A stretch of DNA of 64,000 nt. Origin: Crossaster papposus. Taxonomy: Eukaryota > Echinodermata > Asteroidea > Velatida > Solasteridae. A program made the translations under genes and the position numbers. Below, piece after piece: positions 34,201-45,417 of this stretch. The first letter of the stretch is position 1; every line of letters begins with the position of its first letter. Below the pieces are notes generated by a model that saw only the letters and a program-made list of their open reading frames with translations, did not search any database and was not told the origin of the DNA. The stretch lies in NCBI GenBank assembly GCA_037893245.1, contig JBAIAA010001148.1, positions 62,001-126,000 of the forward strand, written 5' to 3'.

Positions 34201-37200
34201 ACGTTGAGTTCGCTGTGCATTCTCACCAAGTCCAGAAACCAATAGGCCGTGCAGTCAGCTACCATAAGCACCGCTGCATAGCCAACTTGTGTAATCCACA
34301 TCACAAAACCAAGGATAATTCGCTTCTTCTCTGGCCTGGCTAGGTATACAGAACCTGTTTAGAAAGACAGTAACATGTAGGTTTGAAGTTATAGCACACC
34401 ATTTGTGTCGTCAGTTGTACGTTTGTATTGTTTGGAGCAGCAACACTTTCCAAAATCTAAAGAATGGGGCTTGACAACTAACCTGACAAAGTTTTAGTTC
34501 TGTGAATGCTGTATATTCCTGAGAAAATGTTAAAATTTTGAACCAACTACGCATATGGAAATTTCAAAGAAATGCATCTTTGAGATGACTCTTTGGACTT
34601 AATTTCTTCAAAATGACAGCATGCCCACAGAAGGATCAATTTCACAGGGAGTTGTTCAAATTTCAAGTTTGCTATGAGATAGCCAAAACATATTATATAT
34701 ATCTAAAGTTTTCAGATAGAAGATATAAGGGTACAGTCCTCAATACAAAATATTGCCTTTTTTTTGTTGGGGTGGGGGGGGGGGAGACACCCTACAGGTA
34801 TTCAGCACCACCCTATAGATCTCTCTCTAAGACAGCCATCTTTGTAAAAGAACTGCAACTGCGTATTCTACGCAATCAAGCATGCGTTGTGCAGTGTGGA
34901 AAATGTCCCAAACACGCGCTCTTGTTGCTCGAAACGTGTTTGAAAAACGACGCAGCAGATGCGCGTTACGCAAGTTGACACTCAAAATGCCGATGCACGC
35001 GGCTGATCTGTAAGAAATGACAACGTTTGAGAGAGACATCTATGTTTGGTGTCTACGTACTGTACTGTAGAGTTCATCACCTAACATATGGAGAATGGCA
35101 AAGTCCAATATTTAAATCGACATCCCTCCAGTAAAAAAACTAAAGTCTTAGCTTGGTTACCTGGGTAGATGTACCTCCATCGCTCCTTCAACTTCAGAGG
35201 TAGAAGCGACTCTTTACCTGCATCCCGTCGTTTCTCGTCAATCGACTCAAAGTAATCGGTGATATACCAGTTGTCATATTTGTCCTTCACGCGATACTTG
35301 TAGTAATACTGGTAAGCTCTGCGGTTTTAAAGGCCATAATTCAAAAATGTAAGAAGTTGTTCCTTTCACAGGAGGATATACTTAAGTTCAACTTGAAAAA
35401 CAAATGTAGGTGCCTTTTAATTATTTTAATGCAATATCCTGTAAATTATATCTAAATTTATTTATATCTGAGCATAGAGGAACAATAAAACAACTGCCCG
35501 TGTAAATTGATTTTTTACTGTCTGTGATTAACCACAAGGTTTTAAAAAAAGTTGCTATGGGTTGAATCCATCACTCCTACCAAAATAATGCAATGTGTGA
35601 GAACCTCTGGCTGGTCACACTACCTTTAACTTGACCCAGCCTAAAGTTTTCCATTCTTAAAGTTAAACACAGATCATTATAATCACTACAAAAAGAACGC
35701 TACTCTACAAAAACTTTGGCCCTAGCAAATGTTTCCTTCAACCTCAAGATATCCTACAGAAGCACCAAATAATGTCTTCTAAATATCACTATAACAAAAT
35801 ATCTTTAAGAATGAAATACATGTAAGAAGCTAGTGTGACCCCACTGATCTCTGTTTGCTACTTTAACCCTAACTCCCTACACAACAAAGGAAGTTGGAGG
35901 ATTTTGAAGGAATTGTATTGTTCAATAACAATGGTGAGGGAGTTAGGGTTAAACATTGCTAATGGTCCAGTATCCACACAGCAATTATGGGTTTGTGGCT
36001 TCTGACTAGCGCCCCCTAAACAAAGATATTTACTAATTTGGGAACCGCTAACATGGGGCTCAGTTTGTAGAGCACTGGAACAGCAATCCAGGGTTCTAGG
36101 TGAGCCCCACTCCAGTCGATTTCTTTGTTAAAATTTAAAAGAAAATATTTTCTCTTAATAATTATTTGCAAATGAACCAAGCTTCCTCAAAAGGAATTGG
36201 ATAAACTGGATGAAATCCGTAAAACGAAGACAATAAAGAATTGATTGGAGGTGAAAAAATCCTTTTCTTGAGGAAACCCACAACATCAAGTAGGGACTGA
36301 AGACCCAACCTACTTGTGAATTTAGATGGGATTCGAACCTGACTCACAAAGTTACAAGGCGATGAACATACCATGAATATGATACCCTAATAAGTCAGGA
36401 TGTCCAGAAAGAAAGAAAAAGAAAAAAGAAAAGAAACAAAAGAGTAGACTAACTTGAGAACGAGGATGATGAAAGTGAAGGACACAAGACGATTAAGCCA
36501 GATGACCACCGTTAGGAACGTCTCGGTCCGTTCCTCCATCTCCCCAAGGATGTTCTCCCTCATCTGTCGGGCTGTCTGGGAGAAGTTGTAGTCCATCTTC
36601 ATTGTGTGAGTGAACTCAAAGTCCACGTAGAACTCATCTTTCAGTCTATCCATGGCCCTGTCGATTCCTGCAAAGAATAGTCGGACAGATTGGTGCACGG
36701 TATCAAATTGTTCACTTGATGATAAAAACCTGAAATTTGGCAGTTGGCATACACAGTATGTCATAAGAAAGTTGGCTGTATACAATACCTTAATAAATCC
36801 CCGCCATTATTGGTGAATCGTCGATCACGTGCAATGAATTATTTGATCTATCACACGACACGAACCTGCACCGCCCAAAACGTTCTATCACATGGTTCTA
36901 TCAAACGGTGCGCGCGCATTGATAGAACCAGTTTACAAGTTACCAATCAGATGACGAGAATATATTCAGGCATTGTATAGAACCAAAAATGAATGTTTAC
37001 ATTCGTGCAATGGAAAGAACAATTTCATTTTCTATTCTACTCATAGAACATGCCAAGATCTGTCACCTCAAGAAATTATTTTTACCATCGCACTCATAAA
37101 CATTCATTTTTTGCATAATAGAGCCATTGCATATTTGACCTTTGAATAAATATAGATAGAACAACACGCAATAGCAGCCATTTTGAAAATTGCTTTTTCA

Positions 37201-40200
37201 AAGAACAGATCTGCGATGGCCCTATAGCCAAATAACTTTCACGTGGCATATTTTGATTGTGTGTCAAATTCCAAGCTTTTATCATTTGATTGAACAATAT
37301 TTGTCATCAATCTGCCTGACTAGAATTGAAAAGGGGAATTATATTTTGCCATTGAAAAGAATTGTGTGAACAAAGTGTTTTAGATTGTGCCCCATATGAT
37401 TGTGCCACATTTGAGGACTAAGTTATTTAAAGGTAGGATACACCATTGGTAATTGCTTGAATTATCATGAATGAGTAGATTTGGGGGGGTTGTATATTAT
37501 AGTAAATATTGTTTAACTGAGCTGTCTTAAGTTTTACAATCATAGATGAAGAGAAAAGCACGAAAAATAGCGGGTTTTTTTCAACCGGCGTTGAGCAGTT
37601 ATTCTTGTGTTATATTTGTGTTTTCGCGATCGCCGTCCGGCGATCAAAAATTTTCCATTATAAAATTCAATTTTTCGGAATAATTACAGGATATCTAGGG
37701 CAATCATTTTGCTGGATGCCTAGAATCAACATTTACTTTTAAATGAGTAAGATATTTCTTAATAATTTTGTAGTAAATTTTTTTGATATCTGCAAATGGT
37801 GTATCCTACCTTTAAAGTTTTGCTTATTAAATTTCTTAATAATTTTATAATACTAATTTGGGGGCTAATCAATCATCCTTACTCACAGTTGCACGCGGCT
37901 ACAACGTGGTTGAAGCGATGGCATGTTTAGACAGCTGCCATACGACCCATATCTGACCACTGAGCACGGCCAAATATCGATTGATTTTGCTTGATATTCT
38001 TTTCTTACCCTGGCTTGCTTCTTCAGCTATGAACTTGATCATTCTTGGAAAGATACACAGGACTTTCAAAACTGTTGAGAAATACACACTGTTTGGTTAA
38101 TTTGATGTTAAAAGTTACCCATTTACTCCTGGGTAGGAAGTAATGAATTAATGATGTCCATTAAGTTGGGTTCATCATCAGGCCAATCTGACCAGAAACA
38201 TCAAAGATAAAACCGAAACCAAACCGACCCGACCCAACAAAATCAGGCAATTCGACCTAAACCGACGAAAACAGAACCAAACCTGGAAAAAACACCTGAA
38301 TGTCTGGTTTGGGCAAATGTCCTGCATTTCACAAACATTGCATCTGTTTTTTGTGCCAGAAACTACCCACAGCGGATCGTGTATTTAAAAACTGTCGTCT
38401 GTCAATAACAAGCCATACCGTATATGTATGACAAAGTGACCTAAATTAGGGCTCTGTGTTACGGGCCGTTAATAAAATACGGCACACAATATGCACAGTC
38501 ACACGGTTTGTTGACGCTTCAAGTGTGCATTAGTGGGCTGTGAGATCCGGCAAATATTGCACCATATACATTCTCAAACTGTTTCAAGTTATTTCGGGGT
38601 TTTTCAGGTTTTTCCCCAAGAAGGCTAAACTGACCAGACCCAACCTGAAAATTGCAAGCGCAAAACTGAAACAGACCCGACTGAAATGATAAAAACAAAC
38701 GACCCAACCCGACCCCAAGTTGGTTTCAGGTTCTCTGGAGAGCAGCAATGAGTGATAAAGTGCCTTGCTCAAAGGCAAATGTGCCATAATCCCCAGGCTG
38801 GACTCGAACCCACAACCTGCAGATTACCCGCAGACAGTTGGCAGGCCATGAAGTCAATGCTCCAAGACCACAAGCCACACCAACAGCATTTACTTTGGGT
38901 TAATAATAATAATAAATAATACTTCATTTATTTGTATAGCGCAAATTCTATAAGGAACTGAACTGACTGTACAGATTATGAATGAAACGTTTGTTACTTA
39001 CTGCCAGCTATCAGACAAACATGCGAGACCAGATCCACGATGCTGCATATAAATGCAAAGATCCAGGCATTTTTGCGGCACGTTTTGGCAGCATGCTCAA
39101 AGGCTGTTCGGCATCTTTTCTCAGGTCTACCTAGTCGTTCGTTACACTGGTCCACCATATCCCCCACCCAGTCGAAGAACTCTCCAATGGAATTACCTGG
39201 GTAAACAAAAAAAAGGCCCCAAATTCCAGCTCATTCATCAGTTACCAGGGTCGTTTTCCAAACCCCAGCTTCTTCTCTGTCTTTGGCTTCGTTCATGCAT
39301 TTTGGTAATGATGATGGAGTTGGTGTTGGAGACGGAGCCTAAGCTATGTTAGGAAAACGGCCTAGAGGATCTCTGCTTAACTATAAAAGTGGCTGTTTGG
39401 AAAAATTAATTTCTAAATAAACAGCCATCCACATCCATACCGCTACTAAACTTGCTCAGAAAATAAAACCTTCCAACTAGAAGCATGTTTTTAGTTATCT
39501 GTGACCTCCCAGTTGCATGCTAATTGACTTACCTAAAGATTCCACAGCGTCTTTGATGGCCTGGAAGCCCTCCTTGATTCGTTGCCCTATGGCACGTAGC
39601 TGGTCAATCAGTGATGTCATCTCACCTGCAAAAGCTTTTAAAATGGGAGTGGGGGGGGGTACAAGTAGGTGCATCATTAAGACTATATTTGAAATTTGTA
39701 GAAGGGTTGTGGCTTTGCTGTAACCTATCCTAAGTTTAAAAATGTTACTTAAAAACCTCACAGTAATTGTTTGGCAAAAAAAATCAATTTATTATATCAT
39801 AATCTTCCGATAAAAATGAAGTTTGCTTGATTCTCAAAGATATACCACAAGGCTAAACAATACAAGGGCATGTGTAACTGCCTATGTATGTATCTTGAAA
39901 GTTTGGGACTTAGTTAACGATTATTAATCACTACAATTTCAATAAGACCGTTGCCCTGCTTTTCCCCAAATTTATACCCAAAGACCTTGTCTTCCTCTAT
40001 TCCCTTCATCTTGCCCACTTTTAATGCATTTTTGACCTACACGCCATTGGTGCTGTAACTACTTGGAAGAGCTTGTAGGACTGGTTCATGGCTAGCTCGC
40101 TTCCGCAGACCTGGCTCTGGCCGGCCATATCCATGTTGTAGCTCAGGTTCTCCACGGGACCACTCAACACCAAGAGGAACCCGTAGGCCATTAGGATTGT

Positions 40201-43200
40201 CCTGCCTTTTCCTGCACGGTGTGGTACAAGAAAAGATGTCTTCCCAAAAACAACTCTTCTGATTGGTGATAGCTACACAGTATGCAAAAAGTGAAGTCTG
40301 CCAATTGCTAATATGCATTCCCAGAGCCAATATATATGCATGCCCATCAGGGCCAATATATGCATGCCCATCAGGGCCAATATATGCATGCCTATCAGGG
40401 ACAATATATGCATGCCTATCAGGGCCAATATATGCATGCCTATCAGGGCCAATACATGCATGCTTATCAGGGCCAATATATGCATGCCTATATTAGGGCC
40501 AATTAAGCATGCCTAGGGCCAATATAAGCATGCCTTGGGCCAATATATGCATGCCCATCAGGGCCAATATATGCATGCCCATCGGGGCCAATATGCATGC
40601 CCATCGGGGCTAATATGCATGCACATTAGGGCCAATATGCATGCCCATCGGGGCTAATATGCATGCCCATCGGGGCTAATATGCATGCCCATCAGGGCCA
40701 ATATGTGTTGGGGGGGGGGGGGGGGGGGAGGTGGAGGTGAAGTGAATTGCCCAGGAATTCGATTCCTGACCCCTCTGTTCATGGGTCCCAAACCCTAACC
40801 ACACACTTAACACTAAAGTGTTGAATCAACATTATAAGTATGCGGTCAGTGATATTATTTAAAAGTTGGGATTTCAATTTTACCAGATGAATCACTTTTA
40901 GTGTGGAACTTATAAGTGTATCACTGATGACCACACACTTAAAATGTTGATTCAACACTTTATGTTAAGTGTGCATAAGGCTACAATGGGGGGGGGGGGG
41001 GGCTTAATTTATTGCTAGATTGGAGGATTTGGGGTGTTGGATTTATTTTTCTCAAAGTGAGCTGGCATGTTTCTGGAATAGAAGTTTACGAATTATTGTC
41101 TGGCTGTTTTTGAGATAAGAATTTTTGGGGATTTTTCTAGTAGGCCTAAAGTGAAAAAAAAACCTTTCCTTCATTTTTGTCTTGCTTTCAGTTCCAGAGT
41201 TGTATTCGAGTCGCTTTAAATTCTTCCACAAGTTCAGTCACAAGTCTTTTCATAAAGCCAGTCGCAAGTAACTGGTTTAAAGTCAAAGGAATGCCTTTGT
41301 TAACAGTTCATTTGAATAGCTAGTGACTTGACTTGAGACTGAAGGACTTGTTATGGACTAATTGTGAAGGACCTGTGAAGCCGAAGGACCTGTAGGGACT
41401 TGCAGGGACTGCTTGCTTTGAGAAACACCTTGGTATTATATTTTAATAAACTGTATTGGTAGCTTTCATCTATTATACATGTACATGTATTAGAAAGGTG
41501 TAGTCTTGTACCTGGGAAGACATTCAAATTCTGTTCCAGAATCCTTAAACCAAAATATTTAAAGTCCTAATAATAAGATTATTATGTTCCCTTAAATATA
41601 TGTCAAAGGTTGTGGAAACAAAATCACCAAATTTTAATTTGGTATAACCCAAATTTCTACAAGCTACAATCGTGATTGCAGAGAATAAAAACAAAATTGT
41701 CTCGAACCTGAGAAAAGTTGCGGCATCATGAGCAGCATGACGCAGCGGATCCTTTTGGAGAACGCCATGCCGAAGCAGACGACCGGCCCGATCAACATGA
41801 TGGTCAGAGCGGCGTGCTTGGGTTTTTGCTTGAGCGCCAAGATGAAGATAGGGTAGAACATCATAAGGAACAGTAGACCGAACAGGAAGCCTACTGCATT
41901 CTGGTTGAAGAAATTCGAACAATTTAAAACATTTCTACCCCTTTTCACTGTGAATGAAAACACATCCACGCCACCGAAATCGCAACCGAGCCAGAAATCA
42001 ATGTGATTTCAAAATAAAGATGTGTAAAAACACGATGTGATATACCTGGTGTGATTCTGGTAAAGTGGCCAGACAGTGGTGGTTTTAGACCTGCAAAATC
42101 ACATTCTAACAGAGGAAAGTTTCACTCTTTTGCAGAGTTATCTGGAGGACAACTAAAAAAAAAGAGAGCTGTCCGTTATAATGGCTTCTCGAAAGAGTGA
42201 AAAAGTACTCTTTGGGAGTGGCAAATTTTAACCCTTTTTAGAGTTGCTTTCAGTTTCACTCTGAAAAACTATTATTTCTCCTTTTTTTTTAAAGTGATTT
42301 TATAATCAGAGATTCGCTCTTGTTATGAGCGAATCACACTTTACATTTAAAAAGTAAACCATCTACACGGGTGCAACTGCTTTTTTATGACGGTTGTTAT
42401 TTTTTGCCCACTGACCGCCGACCGACCGATCGCACGATCGGCCCCTTTTTTAAATGCAACGAAATAGGAGGAGCGTAAAGAACTGAAAAAGAACCTCGCC
42501 CAATACCTTTGTGAGCTGGTTAGCGAAGGTCCCGGTCTGGCAGCACGGCAGGTATTGGCCTAGGAATCGGTAGAAACTCCCCACGCCGCGGCATAGACCG
42601 AAGATCGTGTACCGTACGCCTTTCCTCGGTTCGCGTTCGACTTCATCATCATCATCCTGAAAAGTCAATTTTGAGCAGGGGTGTTTTTTCGGTAACAAAC
42701 TGAAAATATTTAAGGCATCATGCAGTTATGCCAAGAAAATCCAAGTTTGTGACAGGCTTCTTCACGCGTTCGCGGTGTGTACTTGGTGGTGATGATCACA
42801 ATCTTTATTTTCGTGTTCGTCATTCGTCGCGTCATATACGAACGTTTTTCTCAAAGTTTTTCTCAAAACACAAACGCTTCAATCCCTCTATCTTTGACAT
42901 CCCTGGTTTTTAAATATCGCAAAAGCAACTTACTGAAGTTTAGCAAGTCGTATTTTGCGCTAAAAAAAATTTCTTACACAAATATATATAAAAAGCCTAC
43001 ATACCTTTTTACCACGTTTAAAGAGGCCTAACTTGGGTCCTTTCATTTCGTCCCTCGCCATATCTTTCAAGTCGTGCATGTCGATATCCATGTCCTCGAT
43101 TCCAAGCTCTTTTCTAATGTCCATCTTGACTGGTCCTATAAACTTCGGCCTCTTCTTTTTCTTCTTTCTTTTCTTTTTCTTCATTTCTTTCTTACTGGCT

Positions 43201-43385
43201 TTCTTCTTTTCCTGCTGCCTGTCCACGGCTACCTGTACCCTCTCCTGAACCTTCTCTTGGACTTTATCCTCCACTTTTTGTTGGACTTTTTTCTTCACCT
43301 GTTTCTGCACTTGCTTCTTCACCTGTTTCTTGGCTATTCGCTTGCCGGCCTGTTTGGCCACCACTCGTCCGGCGACCGCGGCCAT
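27370..43385 (-). CDS. DCST2: DC-STAMP domain-containing protein 2 (sperm membrane, fusion)
   Basis: Multipass sperm membrane protein of the DCST1/DCST2 (C. elegans SPE-42/49, fly Sneaky) family needed for sperm-egg fusion or sperm entry. Coding exons, 5' to 3': 43385-43005, 42656-42507, 41900-41708, 40211-40041, 39625-39533, 39196-39002, 38071-38009, 36667-36454, 35318-35161, 34354-34190, 33431-33264, 31846-31615, 30462-30335, 29220-29118, 27682-27370. All are GT-AG and phases sum to 908 codons plus stop (human DCST2 about 773). Hydrophobic segments lie near residues 180-205, 212-230, 245-258, 372-394, 462-484, 550-572 and 651-668. DC-STAMP-like core signatures include KYDNWYITDYF and VSLDVQGDGILADIYRAL. 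A C4C4 RING-like site follows: C746, C749, C764, C769, C774, C777, C785, C788. The tail is acidic. The start ATG (43385) has a good context, and a TTCTTCAG acceptor just upstream suggests a 5' UTR intron. Residues 1-80 are an unusual Lys/Gln/Val repeat. DCST1, its usual neighbour in vertebrates, is not seen. Confidence 0.92.
28769..29002. mobile_element. Family C element, copy 1 (DCST2 intron)
   Basis: TTAA 28765-28768 and 29003-29006. 234 bp with inverted ends CCAGTTCGCGCCGG and CCTGGCGCGAACTGG. The interior contains GATGACG...AAACG direct phrases and GCGCGCAAGGCCGG. The same length and near-identical sequence as copies at 29452 and 49900. An open frame crossing it is shared by all copies only because they are recent; no transposase. 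Confidence 0.88.
29452..29685. mobile_element. Family C element, copy 2, nested in family D
   Basis: TTAA 29448-29451 and 29686-29689; 234 bp, inverted ends as in copy 1. The site without it is preserved at 14448-14451 in the other family D copy. Confidence 0.92.
29726..29893. repeat. GC-rich foldback nested in family D
   Basis: Arms GGCGGACATCC...ACACCGCGCCGATGAAAAC and GTTTTCATCGGCGCGGTG...GTATGTCCGCTCC are inverted; the centre has CGATCGCGCGTGCAGT. No similar copy noticed elsewhere. Confidence 0.6.
31188..31210. repeat. C homopolymer tract
   Basis: A run of about 24 C. Similar G/C runs occur near 21388-21402, 40709-40727, 40986-41001, 55303-55326 and 55897-55913. Confidence 0.8.
31393..31600. 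repeat. GACTCGAGTC-word array, left of DCST2 exon 12
   Basis: Loose repeats of GAGTCAAGTCGAGTYGAG and complements. TTTACCTGTCGGGACTCGAG (about 31543-31562) is inverted at about 32019-32041 on the other side of the exon at 31615-31846. Confidence 0.7.
31983..32075. repeat. GACTCGAGTC-word array, right of DCST2 exon 12
   Basis: GACTCGAGTCAATGACTCGA...GACTCCCGACAGGTAAAAG, the inverted counterpart of the left array. A further patch of the same words is at 32488-32560. Confidence 0.7.
35867..35948. mobile_element. Minimal family B element (82 bp), DCST2 intron
   Basis: TTAA 35863-35866 and 35949-35952; ends CCCTAACTCCCT and AGGGAGTTAGGG are perfect inverted repeats. Interior is a single GGAAGTTGGAGGATTTTGAAGG-type word (interrupted by drift). 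The smallest B copy in the window. Confidence 0.82.
36047..36135 (+). mobile_element. tRNA-like SINE head
   Basis: GGCTCAGTTTGTAGAGCACTGG resembles a tRNA A box and D arm (split by drift); GGGTTCTAGG 35 bp on resembles a degenerate B box. It does not fold as a full tRNA and lies in a DCST2 intron. Confidence 0.5.
37431..37811 (+). mobile_element. Family A element, copy 2 (uninterrupted, DCST2 intron)
   Basis: TTAA 37427-37430 and 37812-37815. 381 bp with inverted ends AGGTAGGATACACCATTGG and CAAATGGTGTATCCTACCT. Conserved interior: TTGAATTATCATGAATGAG, GTTTTACAATCATAGATG, and a palindromic GCGATCGCCGTCCGGCGATC. This is the reference intact copy. Confidence 0.87.
38780..38985 (-). mobile_element. 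tRNA-derived SINE with ATTTGTATAGCGC tail
   Basis: Minus-strand head GTGTGGCTTGTGGTCTTGG plus B box GGTTGTGGGTTCGAGTCCAG, the same head type as 1660-1795. TTTATTTGTATAGCGCAAAT at 38932-38951 is adjacent and resembles a SINE/LINE tail seen widely in invertebrates. Confidence 0.5.
39245..39360. repeat. Dispersed repeat K, copy 2 (DCST2 intron)
   Basis: GTTTTCCAAACCCCAGCTTC ... TTCATGCATTTTGG ... GACGGAGCCTAAGC ... GGAAAAC; terminal GTTTTCC/GGAAAAC are inverted, so it may be a small foldback. Confidence 0.5.
40322..40705. repeat. 24-bp minisatellite with ATGCAT core (DCST2 intron)
   Basis: About 15 units of GCATGCCYATCAGGGCCAATATAT or shorter variants (the left half keeps TATATGCATG, the right half has lost TATA). 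It ends next to a G18 tract. The open frames here are repeat artefacts. Confidence 0.85.
40798..40972. repeat. Foldback, ACACACTTAACACT arms
   Basis: ACACACTTAACACTAAAGTG...TTGAATCAACAT and the inverted copy ATGTTGATTCAACACTTTAT...TTAAGTGTGC flank about 90 bp, with a second inner pair GTCAGTGAT/ATCACTGAT. Confidence 0.6.
41195..41425. repeat. Dispersed repeat J, copy 2
   Basis: Same phrase order as 11606-11743: CTTTTCATAAAG, CAAGTAACTGG, GTTCATTTGAATAGCTAGTG, GAGACTGAAGGACTTGT. Confidence 0.6.
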
Positions 43386-44239
43386 CTTGGTAACTATTTT
43401 GTCGGTCCGATCTGAAGAAAACAATCATAAATTGTGCGAAACGCTGCGGAACTATTAAAACGACGCCGCTATTTTGTTGGCCTACTGTACTGTGAAACAA
43501 TGGTGTGCGACGTACAAGCGGTCAATGCCGATATGCCTGCTGCTAGAGATTTTTTAAAAAAACGTACAGTGCCGATTTGTTGAACGCGTATCCGCGCGCG
43601 TATAGCGGTAGTGTATCTGCGTCATGGCCATAGATATCAGAACATAATAGAATACAAAAGACTAGATGCGCAGCGCGTGCAGTATAGTACGCACCCCATA
43701 CTGTGTGAACACTAGGCGCCATTAATGCTCCCTCCCTGACGCGCGAACAACTAACGTAATTTGACAAAATGTAACTTTTTCTCCAGCACGCATAAACACA
43801 TTAAATGGAGTGAAAATTGTCGCGTATTTTTATCGTGCATTTGTATCGTTTGAAGACAATTAACCTGATAAAGTTTTATCTGTGAATGCTGTATCGGAAA
43901 TTAAACACTAGATTTCAATTCGATTTCGGTAGTGAAATCAAACTTCATTTAATTTTAATTCGTAAACATTTTAACTTACAATCACCTCAAACTTCGGACT
44001 TGCATTGACAAATTTCAATCAGAGCCCAGATAAAACGGGCAAGACATACAAACTAAGATAACGAGTCGTGTAACATAACATAACATAACATAACAGTTTA
44101 ACATGCTTCTGTGTGTTTATTTAGAAAGCAGGATTTCGAAGCCAATATCACTTCAAACTCTGATTTCTGATTTCTGGTTCAATAGTTTGTGTGTCTAAAC
44201 AAATGCAAACGAAATATAATGGAGTGCTACATAGAAAGT
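43386..44239. other. DCST2 5' region, no further gene seen
   Basis: A TTTTCTTCAG acceptor-like site (minus strand, about 43412-43422) suggests an upstream untranslated exon. Several CpG-rich patches (43560-43720) could be promoter. There is a (CATAA)n run near 44072-44092. No coding exon recognised. Confidence 0.4.
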
Positions 44240-44525
44240 GATGATGATGATCATGCATTTGTAAATGCGCCATCTATCTAGTTGCCTATTCCGAGGCGCT
44301 GCCAGGAACACCGGGGCGAACCCCTTCTCTTAGCGAAGAGTGTTATTGGGTTCTTTTACGTGCATTACACAACGCACGGGACCCACAGCTTTACGTCCCA
44401 TCCGAAGGACGAAGCGATAGTGGTTTAATTGCCTTGCTTAAGGACACACGTGTCGACACCGGGACTCGAACCCACGCTCTGCGGAACAGAAAACCGAGTT
44501 CTTAACCGCCCGGCCACGACACTCG
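44240..44525 (-). mobile_element. tRNA-derived SINE with conserved core
   Basis: Minus-strand head GTGTCGTGGCCGGGCGGTTA with B box GTGGGTTCGAGTCCCGGTGT. A body follows with CTTCGGATGGGACGTAAAGC, GGTCCCGTGCG, CACGTAAAAGAACCC and GGGGTTCGCCCCGGTGTTCC. The CGTCCTTCGGATGGGACGT block recalls the core domain of HE1/V-type SINEs of fish and sharks; that assignment is by memory. The tail is rich in ATCATCATC. Confidence 0.7.
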
Positions 44526-45417
44526 ACATAGATAATACAGGTATGGTTTAAAAGATACATCTTTCCACTTTAAAATGAGATATCAAACCTCCAAATCTGA
44601 AATTTGTTGACAGAGTTATGAGTAATATTCCACGAGACGTCAAATTGATCATGGGACCAAGTTTTCAATTGAGCTGAGACAACGGTATAGCCTTGACTCT
44701 GTGGATAAAAATTGCCTCTACATTACACTGTTTAGCATGAGGGTGGATAGTGTTTAGCCGTTGAACACTGATGTTTAGGAATGAATTGGACACGTGCGTT
44801 TTATTTAGCTGCTAATCACCAACAGCTCATCATCCACATTGCAACACTGTCTTGCACAGTATCCAAACAGTTCTATAGATTCAGGCCCTGCATTACAGAT
44901 GCATTACAGTCGGGGCGGGGTGCTCAACCCGGCGACATTTCCTATAGCTGAACCTGGTCCCTAACACACTGTAAAAACAAGTGGTTTTTTTTAATCGGAA
45001 CACCAATAATATTTAATATGTAAACTGAGCATGCAGTGTTTAAAAACTACACACCAAAAGCGTACTTTAATTTGTAAACACTAATTAGGGTTAAAAAGTA
45101 AACACATGTTTAAAAAAAAAACGCGTCAATCTTGACTGTTTGACATAATTATTTTATACTTTTATCATGAAGCGAACAATAATTATTATATATATTGTGC
45201 ACCAATCCACCTGACTAGGCATGCATTTTTTTGGACATCTGCCCGGAAAACCTTTCACCATTAGCAATAAACTGTTGAAAAAGCACAAAACTTGCGAAAA
45301 GATGTTTGGATAGTCAAAATCAAATGCGAAGTATACAGTCTTCAAGGAGAAGAAGTGCGTCCGTCGGTGGCCGTTTCTGGATTCATGGCGAGCTTGAATG
45401 ACAGAGTCCCTACTTAA

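Noticed and set aside
44440-44520. Functional tRNA gene on the minus strand
   Set aside because: A and B boxes are present but it continues into a SINE body, and the arms do not give a convincing cloverleaf with a standard anticodon loop.
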